From: Entophlyctis helioformis
Lineage: Eukaryota > Chytridiomycota > Chytridiomycetes > Chytridiales > Chytriomycetaceae
Direction of reading: 5' to 3'
DNA length: 64,000 bases
Assembly (NCBI GenBank): GCA_025526915.1
Contig: JAHLKH010000136.1
Coordinates: 1 to 64,000 of the forward strand
Part shown: one piece after another, positions 49,001 through 60,870 of the stretch
Layout: each line of letters starts with the position of its first letter
Position numbering within the stretch: the stretch's first letter is position 1
Program-made: the position numbers and the translations under genes
Notes under the pieces: model-generated
Databases searched by the model: none
What the model was told of the DNA's origin: nothing
Seen by the model: the letters and a program-made list of their open reading frames with translations, nothing else

Positions 49001-51411
49001 AAGCATGGCAAGACGCATGCCAGTCTGTGGATGATGCAACAATCAGCAGCCGGCTCGATGTCCCGTCTCTGGATCTGGCAGTCGCCTCGTTGGCACAAAA
49101 CCAACAACAGCAGCTTGTCACGGCACTCAGGACTTCGAATGCCGGGATGCTCAGAGAGGTTGCGCCAAAGCATATTTGTCACCTACCTGATCCAGCAGGC
49201 TCATCTCTTGAGCGGATCAAGCGTCGACTGTTTCCAAATGTAAACAAGCCACGCACAAAGGAACGTCGACCACTCACAGAGGAAGAGTCGCGCATTCAAA
49301 GGTTGCTCATTCGATGATCGTCGTGCGTGTCGCTGGAAACTGACACGGCTGAATGGCACTGTATGGCAGGGATGAGATACAGCTGATATTGCAGCATGGG
49401 CCCAACAAGTATGCCATGATGCGATGCAGTGAGAAGTTGGATGAATGGATGGTACATCCAGACACGCAGCAATGGTCGTGCAAGCAAGTCGTTCTGTTGT
49501 TCGCCTCGTAAGTCAACATTGTCATGCACGGCATACCTGAAACTCACGCCTGCTGCATCTGCCGACAGAGTGGTGTGCCGCGTCATTGGCAATTCTGCAG
49601 CATTTCAGCATACACAGTCAACTGTTTGAGGAAGTCCGAAATGCAACCGCATCTGGTAAGCAGAATGGATGGATCTACTTTGGATGTTTGCATGAGCAGC
49701 TGGAATGTGAGACCATTAATGCGATGTCTGGGCTGTCTCAGAGAGGGCAGCCGATGTAGCCCGCGCCACCTCGCAAGCATGGCAAGACGCATGCCAGTCT
49801 GTGGATGATGCAACAATCAACAGCCGGCTCGATGTCCCGTCTCTGGATCTGGCAGTCGCCTCGTTGGCACAAAACCAACAACAGCAGCTTGTCACGGCAC
49901 TCAAGACTTCGAATACATGGATGCTCAGAGAGGTTGCGCTGAGGAACATTGGTCAGCTGCCCGATCCAGCAAGCTCATCTCTTGAGCGGATCAAGCGTCG
50001 ATTGTTTCCAAATCCATCCAAGCCAGGCTCAAAGGAACGTCGACCACTCACAGAGGAAGAGACGCGCATTCAAAGGTTGCCCTTTCGATGGCTGTTGTGT
50101 GTGTGGCTGGAAACTGACATGACTGAATGACACTGTATGGCAGGGAAGAGATACAGCTGATATTGCGGTATGGGCCCAACAAGTATGCCATGCTCCGATG
50201 CAGCGAGCAGCTAGATGAGTGGCTGGCACATCCAGACACGCAGCAATGGTCGTGCAAGCAAGTCGTTCTGTTGTTCGCCTCGTAAGTCAACATTGTCATG
50301 CACGGCATACCTGAAACTCACGCCTGCTGCATTTGCCAACAGAGTGGTTCATCGCGTCATTACAAATGCTGCAGCGTTCCAGCATACATACAATGACCTG
50401 TTTGAGGAAGTCCGAAATGCAACCTCATCTGGTGAGCAGAATGGATGGATCTACTTTGGATGTTTGCATGAACAGCTGGAATGTGAGACCATTAATGCGA
50501 TGTCTGGGCTGTCTCAGAGATAACAGCCGATGTAGCCCGCGCCACCTCGCAAGCATGGCAAGACGCATGCCAGTCTGTGGATGATGCAACAATCAACAGC
50601 CGGCTCGATGTCCCGTCTCTGGATCTGGCAGTCGCCTCGTTGGCACAAAACCAACAACAGCAGCTTGTCACGGCACTCAAGACTTCGAATACATGGATGC
50701 TCAGAGAGGTTGCGCTGAGGAACATTGGTCAGCTGCCCGATCCAGCAGGCTCATCTCTTGAGCGGATCAAGCGTCGATTGTTTCCAAATCCATCCAAGCC
50801 AGGCTCAAAGGAACGTCGACCACTCACAGAGGAAGAGACGCGCATTCAAAGGTTGCCCTTTCGATGGCTGTTGTGTGTGTGGCTGGAAACTGACACGGCT
50901 GAATGGCACTGTATGGCAGGGAAGAGATACAGCTGATATTGCGGTATGGGTCCAGCATATATGCCATGATGCGATGCAGCGAGCAGCTGGATGAATGGAT
51001 GGCACATCCAGACGCGCAGCAATGGTCATGCAAGCAAGTCGTTCTGTTGTTCGCCTCGTAAGTCAACATGGTCATGCACGGCATATCTATCGCTCACGCC
51101 TGCTGCATTTGCCAACAGAGTGGTTCATCGCGTCATTACAAATGCTGCAACATTTCAGCATACACAGAGCGACCTGTTTGAGGAAGTCCGAAATGCAAGG
51201 GCATCTGGTGAGCTGGATGGATGGATCTGCCTTGGATTCTGTGAAACTGACATGGTGGCAAGCAGCAGGAAACATGGCGGCAATGAATGAGCGGCAGAGT
51301 GCACGCTGAAGCACCAGCAATCAGGACGAGGTCACTGGCGATGATGTGGACATGGACGAAGCATGGAACGACCACTCAGACGAGCAAGATGACGATGACG
51401 AGTATTTATGA
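46004..51411 (+). CDS. R2: cassette-repeat gene, six tandem three-exon cassettes, partly frame-broken
   Basis: I do not recognise this gene. It begins like R1: exon 46004-46051 (MSAQDSGGQPTLADMA), exon 46121-46287, exon from 46360. Exon 2 has lost the coiled coil of R1 and is Pro/Ala rich. Six cassettes follow; in the clean ones the exons are 337, 138 and 89 nt (e.g. 48189-48525, 48594-48731, 48793-48881), exactly 188 codons, entered and left in phase 1. Cassette motifs: ADVARATSQAWQDACQSVDD, SLDLAVASLTQDQQQQLVTA, LPDPAGSSLERIKRRLFP, LTEEESRIQR, then RCSEKLDEWLVHPDTQQWSC and KQVVLLFAS, then VVHR and DLFEEVRNA. Frame breaks occur in cassette 1 (near 46740, 46917, 46930, 47055) and cassette 4 (near 49617). 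A closing open frame at 51322-51411 encodes a very acidic tail (DEQDDDDEYL). Whether one long mRNA or several products are made is unknown. Confidence 0.55.
46640..51207 (+). repeat. Tandem array of about 779-bp exon-intron cassettes
   Basis: Cassette starts, taken at the acceptor CTGTCTCAG, are followed by exons at 47410, 48189, 48968, 49742 and 50518, so the period is 779, 779, 774 and 776 bp. A first copy is joined to the N-terminal module from about 46640. Cassettes 2 and 3 are almost identical base for base, introns included, while 5 and 6 form a second closely related pair. This shows recent duplication or conversion within the array. The same unit, in reverse orientation, fills 1-1300. 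Confidence 0.92.
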
Positions 51412-51994
51412 GCTGCAGATGAATGAATGAGCATATGCCGTCAGCCAAAGGCGTGCCTCGCTCTTGTCCGATCGTCGCTGCTCAAGGCATCAAGAGCCAT
51501 CAACCATGGCAGGGACAGCAACAAGGTTGAGATGCGGGTCCACTGAATCGCCTGAAAGGGCCATGCATCGTTGTGGCCATCAGCGCCACTGGCAAGCACC
51601 AGAACCAACACGTATGTCGTCGCTTCCTGCAGCTCACAAGAGCAAACAAGACAACAAGACCCAGCCGTCACACCGTCTCTGGTGTGCACAATCTGGCTTG
51701 ATGCCCTGTTGCTCTCATGACCATCCACCGCCCTCAGTGGCTCATCTAGCGTTCCGTTCTGTCCAACCCATACCGATGACGACGACTCGATTGACGGTGC
51801 TGGCATTGGTGATATCACATTGGTCTTGGATGTGGTTTCACAGGTGAATTCAAGTGATATGGCAGGTTCTTGGGCGTGACATCGTCATATGACAAAAGGC
51901 CGTGCCATATAAAAGCAGCGGCTGGCCCCTGCCCACAACCCACAGCCCACAACCCACAACAACCTACAACAAACGACAACCGACAAACGACAGC
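51412..51994. promoter_or_regulatory. Degenerate coding-like stretch and TATA box of the second LRR gene
   Basis: From 51445 to about 51870 the + strand reads as broken coding-like sequence (KACLALVRSSLLKASRAINH, later DDDDSIDGAGIGDITLVLDV) with several stops; I cannot assign it. A TATA box (CATATAAAAG) lies at 51906-51915, followed by an ACAACCCACAACC-type repeat to 51970, 80-90 bp before the ATG at 51995. Confidence 0.5.
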
Positions 51995-53280
51995 ATGGCC
52001 GCACTTGTCGAAGGCTTTATTGGTGGGATGCTTGGCAGGCCAGCACTTGCCAATGTTGACATCCCCGAGGGAGCCGTCCAGGCCGATTTCAAAGGCGCTG
52101 TGGCCGAAGGCGCCGTCAAGGCCCCCGTTACTGTCAACACGGGCGGCCTACTTGTCGTTGCCGCCGTCCTCATCATGAGTCTGAACCAGCTCTTCTTGAT
52201 GATCTTTGCGGTCGTTGCAACGTCGGGCATTGTTCCTGCACTGATCCTGCTGGCGTTGCTCGGCGGCGGTGGGTACTACGCTTGGATGGCTATCCGGCCG
52301 ACTGTGGTGGCCCAGTTGGATGCTGCCATGATCGACGTCCCGCCAGAGATTCGCAGGCTGCTCGGGATGGATGCTCCTGTGGCTGGCAGGGCATCAGCAT
52401 CGAGCGTCAAACAGATATGCGAGGGCAACGGCACCAAGAAGCAGTTGGACGACGCTGCGCAGGCACTCAAGGATGCGTCAGCAAGCGTCACGAGCGGCGG
52501 CGACCATGTGCCGCCTGCAGCCGATGCCTGCAGCCCTGACAGCCACAACAAGATCGCAGACACGCCGGCCCCCTCGACCGACCTTGCCCTCCTGCTGGCC
52601 ATCTTTCCCTCGCTCGCCGGCGTCACAAAGACAAGTGCGCACGTGCCAGGCATCACGTTTGACGCCGACCGTCATATCACGGCCATCAACCTCGCTTTCC
52701 GCGGTCTGTCGGGCCTGCTCCATGCCGACCTAGGCAAGCTCACTCGCCTCGAGTCGCTCGACCTCCATGGCAACCGCCTCACGGGCAGCATCCCCAAGTC
52801 GATCGGCCGTCTCGTCCATCTGCGCCATCTCAACCTGAGCGAGAACGCGCTCGACGGCCTGCTGCCTGCCGCCGCTTTTGGCAACCTGACCAACCTCGTC
52901 ACGCTCAACCTCGCTCTCAACAACCTGACGGGCGATATCCCGCCATCCCTCGCATCGCTGACACATCTCGAAGAGCTGTGAGTCGCCGCACTCCCGCCCG
53001 CTGTGCACCACGTTCCATGTCCATGCCTGTGTTTGGTGCTCACACTCGGCCCGTCTGACACAGGGATCTGTCATACAACCGGCTGACAGGCACGCTCGAC
53101 GAGTCGCTGGCCAGTCTCACCTGCCTCAAGAGTCTCGACGTCAGCCACAACCAGCTGCACGGCCCCGTGCCGTCCGGTTTCGCCAACCTCGACCAGCTGT
53201 CGTACCTCGGCCTGCGGTTCAACCACTCGATCGACAGGGTGCCTGCCGTCCTCGCTTGCAACACCCGTCTGGTCATGTAA
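51995..53280 (+). CDS. Leucine-rich repeat protein with N-terminal membrane hairpin
   Basis: Exon 1 is 51995-52977 and exon 2 starts at 53064. The product starts MAALVEGFIGGMLGRPALAN, then has two adjacent hydrophobic segments (GGLLVVAAVLIMSLNQLFLM; GIVPALILLALLGGGGYYAW) that could form a membrane hairpin. A linker of about 130 residues leads to LRRs of the LDLHGNRLTGSIPKSIGRL type: about four in exon 1 and three in exon 2. The splice is phase 2 within a Leu codon, exactly as in the LRR gene at 7-9 kb. Exon 2 can end at the TAA at 53278-53280, or a GTAAGG donor at 53276 can join to TGATGAGGACCC after CTCCAG (about 53378), adding a short acidic end. No signal peptide or kinase domain is seen. 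Role unknown; LRRs of this kind bind proteins or peptides. Confidence 0.78.
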
Positions 53281-53639
53281 GGAAACCGCCTGCATTCTGC
53301 TTGCGTGTACTTTAGTGGTTGGCGGCTGGCATGGTGCCTCCCTCTGCCTCCCTCTGCCTCTTACTTCTCCTGCTCCAGTGATGAGGACCCCACTCCCTCG
53401 CGCGGCTGATGCCACACGCCACATGCCACATGCCGCACATGATGTTATCTGAATGAACCGCCGCGTCGTCCCATTCGACGCGACTCACGAGCATGCAGTC
53501 CACAATACAATGCCCATCCACTGCCAACCACTGCCAACCAACCAACAAGCCAGCGAAGAAAGCAACCAGTCACGATCCAACCCACATACACAGAAAAGGC
53601 AGTCGCAGGTTCAGTACACTCCCTCTCCTCGGATCAGGT

Positions 53640-56600
53640 TTATTGCTGGGAATAGTATTGCTGGGGCGGCACAAACCCGCCATACTCGTGGCCATTGCCA
53701 TGGCCATGGCCATACTCGTGGCCATGCCGATACTCGTCGACCGTGTACGGGGGGCCATACACCTGCTGGTTAGCACCATACGCGTCATAGTGGGGTGCAT
53801 GATACGTCGGGTAGGGCGGGTACATTGGATACGCTTGCTGCTGCTGCTGTGGAGGAGGAGGAGGCACCTGTGGCGGTGGTGGCTGTGGTGGTTGGCCAGC
53901 GTACGGCATCGGCGCGTACATCAGTGGCGGCGTGCCTGTCAATGGCCCTGCAGCCAGGGCAACAGGTGCACGTGTCACTGGTGCCGACACTGGGTACAAA
54001 GCTTGGTGCTGGTGCTGCTGCTGGAACGGCGCATGGTGCGGGTGTTGGTACGGCTCGTGAGGCTGCGCATACGGCAACGGCAGCGACACCGGCTGGTCGT
54101 ATCCCATGGATGGGTAGTCGTGCGAGACATGCGGGCCAGGCGGGTGCGGCGGCATGATGGTGCTCGTAGGCGGCAACGGGTGGCGCAGCTGCAGCGGCGC
54201 CGTCATCTTGGCATCGAGACTGCCCTTTGCAGGCGTCTTGGGGTTCTTTGCGCGTTTCGGTGGCGGCGCAGGTGTCTGGACCGGCGGCTGCGTCCGTTTG
54301 GCATTCACCGCTGTCTTGGACGGTTGCTGCGGCTGTTGCTGCTGCTGCTGCTGTCGCGGCTGCCGTTGACGCGGTGCTTGGGACTGAGGCGACGGTTGCA
54401 GCGACACGGGCTGTGGCGGCAGAGCAGGCATGGCGGCCGGCTCGGCATAGGTGCGGACAGCTACCGTCACGGGATGCCGACTGCGTCCAAGCGTCACTGG
54501 CGCAGTGTCCGTCCTGTCGCGCTTGGCATCCGGCGTTTCGCGATCCTGCGGCAAGTTGGCACCCGCAAGAGCAGCAACTAGTGCAAGCGTGCCCAGCGGA
54601 TCACCATGTTCTGGCGCCGACGCCGACGCTGATGCAGATGCAGACTGCGGCACACGAGACGAGGCGGTGGCCGCCGCGTGCCCATCACACCGCGGACACG
54701 TGTACGTCACCACCGACTCGGCAACGTCCTGCGCAAGACCCACGCAGTCGAGATGGTACCACTCGTCGCAGACGTCGCAGCAGACCATGGGCCGATCGTC
54801 CGTGGACGGCCCGCGGCACAGACAGAACACGGCCGCCGTGCTCGTCTGGCTGTCGACGATCGCCGAGATCGACATGGCTCGCGTGCCGCGCTTGCGCGAT
54901 CCCGTCTCGGCGGTGCCAGCTGCATGGGCAACCTTGCGGGTCTTGTCGTGGCCGTTGGACCCGGATGGACCCGTGCCCGTGCCCGACCATCCACCGCCCT
55001 CTCCAGCGCCTTTGGAACCCGCACGACTACCAGCACCGCCATGTCCTTTGCTCCCACTGCCACCAGCCAACTTTCCTGATCCCGAGCCCGAGCCAGACCC
55101 CGATCCAGAGCCAGATCCCAGTCCAGACCGCGGCCCACCACCACCAACCGTCTTGCCAAAGAGCAGGTCGCACATCTTGGCCGTGTACACCTCGTCACAG
55201 AACCCGACCATGCCATCCGCGCAGCGAAGCAGATCGCGCACCTTGCCAACAGGACCGTCGCCGCCACAACTAGCAACCGCAACCGCCTCGTCGACCCGCC
55301 ATCGCCAGCCGGTCCAGTCGTCCAACACACGACTCAACAGCTCCACTTCGTGCGGCACGAGCACAAGCCGTGCAGCCGCCTCGCCGACACTCTGCGTGAC
55401 ACGGTCGATGCCAACGCGCTCGCCTCCCTGTGTCAGTCCGTAATGCCGCCGCTTGACTCCCGCACCGCCGCCCGCGGCTGTCCGCGCATAGTACGCTTCC
55501 CGCGACTGCGTGCCGCAGACGGGACACAGGAGCATCTCGGCAGCGCGCACGTCCTTTTTGGCGATGCCGAGACACGCGCCATGGTACCAGAGGCGGCAGC
55601 CGTCGCACTCGATCATGAAGCCAGAGTCCTCGGCCTGCCGACAGAGACAGTAGCGTTGCGTGTCGCTCTCGGCGGTGGTGTAGAGCCGCGATGCTTCGGT
55701 GAGCTCGGCGACAAGCAGCGAGAGGTGCGTGGCTTTGGCTAGCGGCTCGGTGTAGGCGTCTGCGGCGCTATGTTCGCTCTTGACTCGTGCCAGCGACGCC
55801 GTGGCTACTTCCATCGACCCGGGCACGCAGAGCGCGTCGTGCAGTGTGCTCACCCATCGAGTCGTGGTGTTGACAGCGTCCTGCAGACGCTCGATGCCGT
55901 CCACGACGACGGGCAGCCCCAGGCCATCGACAAGCAGTCCGAGCACGTCTGGCACATGGACGCGCTTGGCTGCACTGCCCACCACGCCTGCAGACACGGC
56001 ATCCAGCAGCGGCTGTGCGCGCGATACCCACAGATGCGCCTTGTACACCACGCTCTTGAGCCTCGACAGCGTGGGCTTGCTCGGCCACACGACAACCGCC
56101 CCGCTACTTCCACTGGCGGTATCGTCGCCCGATCCAGACGCCGACGCCGACGCCGACGCAGCAGCGCCAGCCGACGTCACCGACACCATGGCGAGCATGC
56201 GTTCCAGATCCGCGAGCCGCGCACAGCCGCTATCCAGCGCAGCACCGACATCGCGATCCCACGCCGACCCGGCATCATGCAACCGCTGCAACGCCGCGAC
56301 CGTGGTATCCGTCGCGGCCGTCGCGCCGCACGCGGCCGCCTCATCCAGCGCGTGCTGCAGGTCCTCGAGGTACAGCCGCACGCCGCGCTCGCGCAGTAAC
56401 GACCACGCAAACGACCGCCACTCGCCGTCGCGGATCGCCCGGCGCAGACGGTCAAACTCGCGCGTCTCGAGCCCCGTCGTGGACAGTCCGCGCTCGAGGA
56501 GCCGTTTAAGAGTGTCCAGCCGCACGGCCGACACGGTCGGCACGACGGCAGCCGACGCGGTGCCGTGTGCATGGCTCGTGGGGGCAGACGCGTCAAGGAG

Positions 56601-59600
56601 CCGGCTCGCTTCGTCGCAGATGGATTGGGCCGTCTCGCACAGCTCGGTCAGCTGACGGACTTCGGGCATGTCGACGCCAAGACGAGCGGCAGCTGCCAGC
56701 ATCTCCTGCACGGACTCGAGGGTCGGTGCCTGGTCGTTCTTGGCCGTCGCCTGCTTGCCGGATGCTGATCCTGGTGCCGATGTTGATGCTGATGCCGACG
56801 ACTGCCGTTTCCGTCGCTGCAAGATCCGTCCAGCGGCATCTGCCCACGACCGGGCCTCGTCAACAAGCCGACGCAGCATGGCGACATCCGCGTCCGTGCG
56901 GGTGTCCACGTCATGCTGCTCAGCGTCCTTGATGAGTTTGAGCAGGTCCTTGAGCGTGGGCCGCCTGGCCGCCGTCATCGACACTGTCTGGTGCACGCGG
57001 TTGCGCCATTCCGTGTCGCGCGTGCACAGCCCCGCCACGCGGTCCTGCAGGGCATTGAGCTGGTCCTCGGTGTATCGCACATGGAGCGTGCGTGACGGCG
57101 ACGCACACGAGCAGACCTGTTAAGCAGCGTACACACAATGCACACATCCGATGCGAATGCGAGTGCGGGGTTAGCCAAACGCAGGATGCCGTCACGGGCA
57201 TGCAGACGCGAGAGGCGGCACTTGCCTTGTTGGCGTGGTCCAGACAAGCAACAACAGACGGTGAGCACGCGCACGACACGTAGGAGAGGAAACTGTACCG
57301 CTTGCACACAACGCACTGGTCCTTGTCGTCGGCGTGCAGTGCAGGCGCTCCGATCGACTGTGCAATCTGGGTAGTCGAAAGCAGCTTAGCCCGTGCTTGT
57401 AGTTCGTCGTGCACCATGTCCCGCATGGCGCTCTTGAGCCTGCCGGATACACACGTGTCAGCAGACAGCCCGCCACGCGACCACCACCCAACCGTCCGTC
57501 CGTCCGTCCGTCCATGCAAGCATGCATCCATCCAGAGCAGTCCTCACCAAGCAACACACTCCTTGGCGACCTCCCGCTGTGCCGTCGTCACAACCAGCTC
57601 GTCGTGCGAGAACACGGGCTGCTTGGCATACGCCTGGTACTCCTTCTCGCACGCGCGGCCATACGGCAGCCAGTCAGGCAGAGCAAAGTTGACGGCTTCG
57701 GCGAAATTGAAGCCGTGGTTGAACCCGGCATGGTACGAGCGCGGGAACGTAATGACAAACTCGCCGGGATGGTGGTCGGTGCCAAACACCTCGACGCCGT
57801 GCTCGACGAGCGTCTTGGGCGACAGGATCGTTGTCAGATGGAAGAGCAGGTCCGGGTTCTGCTCAAACAGCTCGGGCACCGTCGCGCGCATCGTCTCTTC
57901 AAACTTGGTTGCGCTCGATGACGGGATGCCGTACCATGTCTTTGTTTCGCCCCCTGCAACGCCAACGCCAGAACCCAAGGAATGCCAACAATCAGTCAGA
58001 CGCGAGCAGACAGGCAGCGCAATGCCATGCAAACAACGACCCACAGTGCAAGTAGTTGATCGAGTACGTGTGATGGTCCTCGGTATGCCAGCAGAATGTG
58101 GAAAAGACCATGCCGACATAGATCCACGGCACCATCATGCCCGAGATGTTGTTGCGGATGTTGCAGAACAGGCTCTGCGGCAGCGTGGCCATGTTGTTGA
58201 GGTTCCATCCGCTGGTCGCGTACGGGTCGTCCGGGTGGTCCTTGGCGCTTGCAAAGCCGCTGCCATACTGCGACGAATGGAGGTCGGCGCCGTACTCGAC
58301 CTCGACGTCGTCGTAGGGCGACTCGACCAGACGCCAAAACTCTTCTTCGCACACGTTTTCGGGTACGCTCGTGGCGCCGTGTTCCTCGAGCCAGTCGGCG
58401 AACCACTCGTCCTTGAACGTGTCGGCGTGCTTCTGGAAGTCGGCCAGGTTGCGCTGCTTTGCAATGTCCTCGAAGCCATAGTCGTTGCCCGAGAGCCGCA
58501 GACACCGCACGCAGTACCACTCTGTGGACGGCACGGCAGCCAGCGGCGGGTTGAGGCAGCCAATGTGCCACGCCTTTTCGCATTCGTCGCAAACCACCAT
58601 GCCGTTGCGCTTGTCTGTGCGCGAGCACGCCTTGCAGGTCTGGCCATGGCGAGGGTCAGCGGCCGTATCAAAATGGGCGATGAATGAATGAATGGATGGA
58701 TGGATGAGGGGGCCACTCACATGCGTCAATGAAGAGGTTGGCGACGGCTTGGCTGGGCGAGCGCTGGGCTGCGAGGTGCGCGATCGGGATGCCCGCATGC
58801 GTCCAGGCTCAGCGACATACAAGTCTGGCTTCTTGGACACGCGATTGCTGCGTCTCGACTTGCTGGGCGACGGTGTCTCTGACTGGGTTCTCTGTGCGGC
58901 ATCGCTGGACAGGGCAGGCTTGGTGGCTGCCATGTCGATGTCGTTGTCGTTGTCGTCATCGTCCAGGCCGTCACGGCTGTCAACGGTGTCGTCATCGCTG
59001 TCGTCGTTGTAGGGCATGTCTTTTGTGGTCTCTTGCTCGTCCTGCGGGTCGCCGAGCTCGTCGTCAGACAAGTGCACGCGTCTGGAGGGAGACGTGGCGA
59101 GGCGACGCGACGATCGTATTGCAGGAGACGAGGCAGCGGAAGTCGCAGCGGACGACACGGCAGACGACGCAAGGGAGGAGCGGGATGGAATACGGCTCAT
59201 GCGGCTCATGCTGCGTGTTGTTGGTCTCTCCTTGGCACCGTCCAGCGGTGATTGATGCGGGGTTTTGGCAGTTGTTGCAGGAGAAGCGGCTGTTGAAGCG
59301 GATGCAGAGGCAGATGCAGATACAGAGGCAGAGGCAGAGGCCGGGATGGTCGAGGCCGACGACGAGAGCGAGTCGGCATTGCGGCAGAGGTACTCTTCGT
59401 AGGGCAGGATCCACTTGAAGTAGATGTTGCGGATCGAGTGGGAGGCAGAGGTGACGACCTTGTTGCAGATGCCGATGGAGCGGCCGACTTCTGCCCACTG
59501 CTTCATGCGGGTGACCTATTGGGGCAAGTGGGGGTCAGCGCGACGACGACGCGGGGATATGAAGATGCGATGGTATGATATGATGGTATGAAGATATACA

Positions 59601-60320
59601 AGTGCACACCGACATGGACAGACATGGACAGACATGGACAGACATGTACAAGCAAGCACGCATGAGCATGCACAAGCACACACAAGCAAGCACACACAAG
59701 CAAGTGCACACAAGCAAGTGCACACAAGCAAGTGCACACCTGGACGTGGCCGCCGCGCAGCTCGACCTCCTTCTTGATCCTGTGCAGGTCAATGTGCTTC
59801 TTGTTGAGCATGGGCACGCGGGTAAAGGGCGTGCCCTGCTGCTGGTGGAACTTTTGCAGCTGGTCGAGGTAGTTGAGCACCGTGCGCGAGCCGCCCTCCA
59901 TCGAGTTGAGTTCCTGGCGGCGCGTGGTGAACCAGAAGCGCTGGCGGGCGGGAGAGACAGATGTGGTGCCGTGTGAGACAATGCGTCAGAGGGCGTGAGA
60001 CAGCCCGCGAGACAACCAGCCGTAAGACAACCAGCCGTGAGACAGCTCACCGAAGTGTCGAGGGCAAAGGGCGGGCGCCACGCGGGGGGCGGGATGACCT
60101 TGCAGATGCCGGCGCGCTCGGCCACGGGGCGGATCGAGGCGATGTAGGCGAGCGGGTCGGCAAACTCGCGCGGCGTGGGCCGGAACACGGGCGCCTGCGG
60201 GATGCCAAACAGGCGGCTGCTGTCGTGGTTGTCGTGCTGCTGCTTGTCGTGCTTGTGGTTGTCATGGTTGTGGTTGTCGTGGTCGGCCGTCGGCATCGGC
60301 ATCGGCATTGGCATGGGCAT
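53640..60320 (-). CDS. KDM5/JARID1-type histone H3K4 demethylase
   Basis: Domains in order: JmjN ([20 protein letters not shown], exon 60320-60051), ARID ([20 protein letters not shown] and ELRGGHVQ, exon 59940-59740, continuing [16 protein letters not shown]), a long Ser/Asp-rich linker, a first PHD finger ([30 protein letters not shown]), and a JmjC domain with the iron site HTE in [17 protein letters not shown] and the distal His in [19 protein letters not shown]. These are followed by a C5HC2 zinc finger ([20 protein letters not shown]), a long PLU-1-like helical region (57080-55700), and two C-terminal PHD fingers ([40 protein letters not shown]). The C-terminus is Pro/Gln rich. Catalytic residues look intact. 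It is divergently paired with the CAF-1 large subunit gene, both chromatin factors. The ATG at 60320 starts a Met-Pro repeat; an upstream exon is possible. Confidence 0.9.
54328..54360. repeat. CTG-type triplet run coding for poly-Gln in the KDM5 tail
   Basis: A run of CTG triplets on the + strand encodes consecutive Gln codons on the minus strand, in the disordered region after the last PHD finger. Confidence 0.8.
59575..59739. repeat. Minisatellites in a KDM5 intron
   Basis: The intron between the two ARID exons (59740 and 59516) contains ATGATATGATGGTATGA, four copies of a 10-bp GACATGGACA unit (59610-59650), and repeats of ACAAGCAAGTGCAC (about 59685-59735). The repeats end exactly at the 5' splice site of the intron on the coding strand. 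Confidence 0.85.
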
Positions 60321-60384
60321 GGGCGGGGCCGATGAGCGGATCGAGTCGAGCCGCAGACGGGGCGCCAGACGGGGCGGCTTGCGG

Positions 60385-60425
60385 GTGTGTGTGTGTGTGT
60401 GTGTGCGTGTGCGTGTGCGTGTGTG
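60385..60425. repeat. (TG)n/(CG TG)n microsatellite upstream of KDM5
   Basis: A TG/CGTG tract lies about 65 bp upstream of the KDM5 start, in the shared promoter region with CAF-1. Confidence 0.85.
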
Positions 60426-60737
60426 CGCATGCGGCTGCGAGCAGTGGTCGGCGATGCAGCAGCATCGTTGTCGCTGTCACTGTTGTCGTCGCTGCTGTGG
60501 TTGTGGTTGTGGGTTGTGGGCGTGGCTGGCCGGCGTCGTGGGCACACGCTTCATCATCGTGGGTGCAGTTGCAGTTGCAGCCTGTCGGTGGGTGGTGCAG
60601 CCAGGCGTCAGTAAGCAGGCAGCGAGCAGGCAGCGAGCAGGCAGCAGGCAGCACACTCGCACTCGTTCTCGTTCTCGCTCACGGGTCCAGTGCGAGTGGC
60701 AAGCGAAGAGGCCAGCGACGGCAGTCTGGCTGGCTGC

Positions 60738-60778
60738 CACGTGACTGCCACGTGACTGCCGCGTGACTGCTACGTGAC
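60738..60778. promoter_or_regulatory. Four E-box-like sites spaced by exactly 11 bp in the divergent KDM5/CAF-1 promoter
   Basis: CACGTGAC occurs at 60738-60745 and 60749-60756, followed by CGCGTGAC at 60760-60767 and TACGTGAC at 60771-60778. The repeat unit is CCACGTGACTG with an 11-bp period, about one turn of DNA, so all sites face the same side. The cluster lies 93-133 bp upstream of the CAF-1 ATG and about 420 bp upstream of the KDM5 ATG. CACGTGAC is a bHLH (Cbf1/USF-class) site; regulation is inferred. Confidence 0.6.
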
Positions 60779-60870
60779 GGGGGAGAACCACGACTACAAT
60801 CACAACGACTACACTCTGACCACACTCTGACCACAACCACTCTGACCACACTCACAGCGACGCCTGCGGG

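Noticed and set aside
47469..50936. Each R2 cassette as a separate short single-exon gene
   Set aside because: The open frames run past the donor sites into intron sequence and stop at different places, whereas the spliced frame is 188 codons in the clean cassettes.
46640..51207. CRISPR or satellite array
   Set aside because: The unit is 779 bp with coding exons and phased introns, not short repeats with unique spacers, and the sequence is eukaryotic.
53640..53760. Long + strand frames opposite KDM5 (e.g. 53493-54581, 54227-55273)
   Set aside because: Antisense of the KDM5 coding region; Arg/Trp-rich composition is the mirror of its Pro/Gln/Ser codons.
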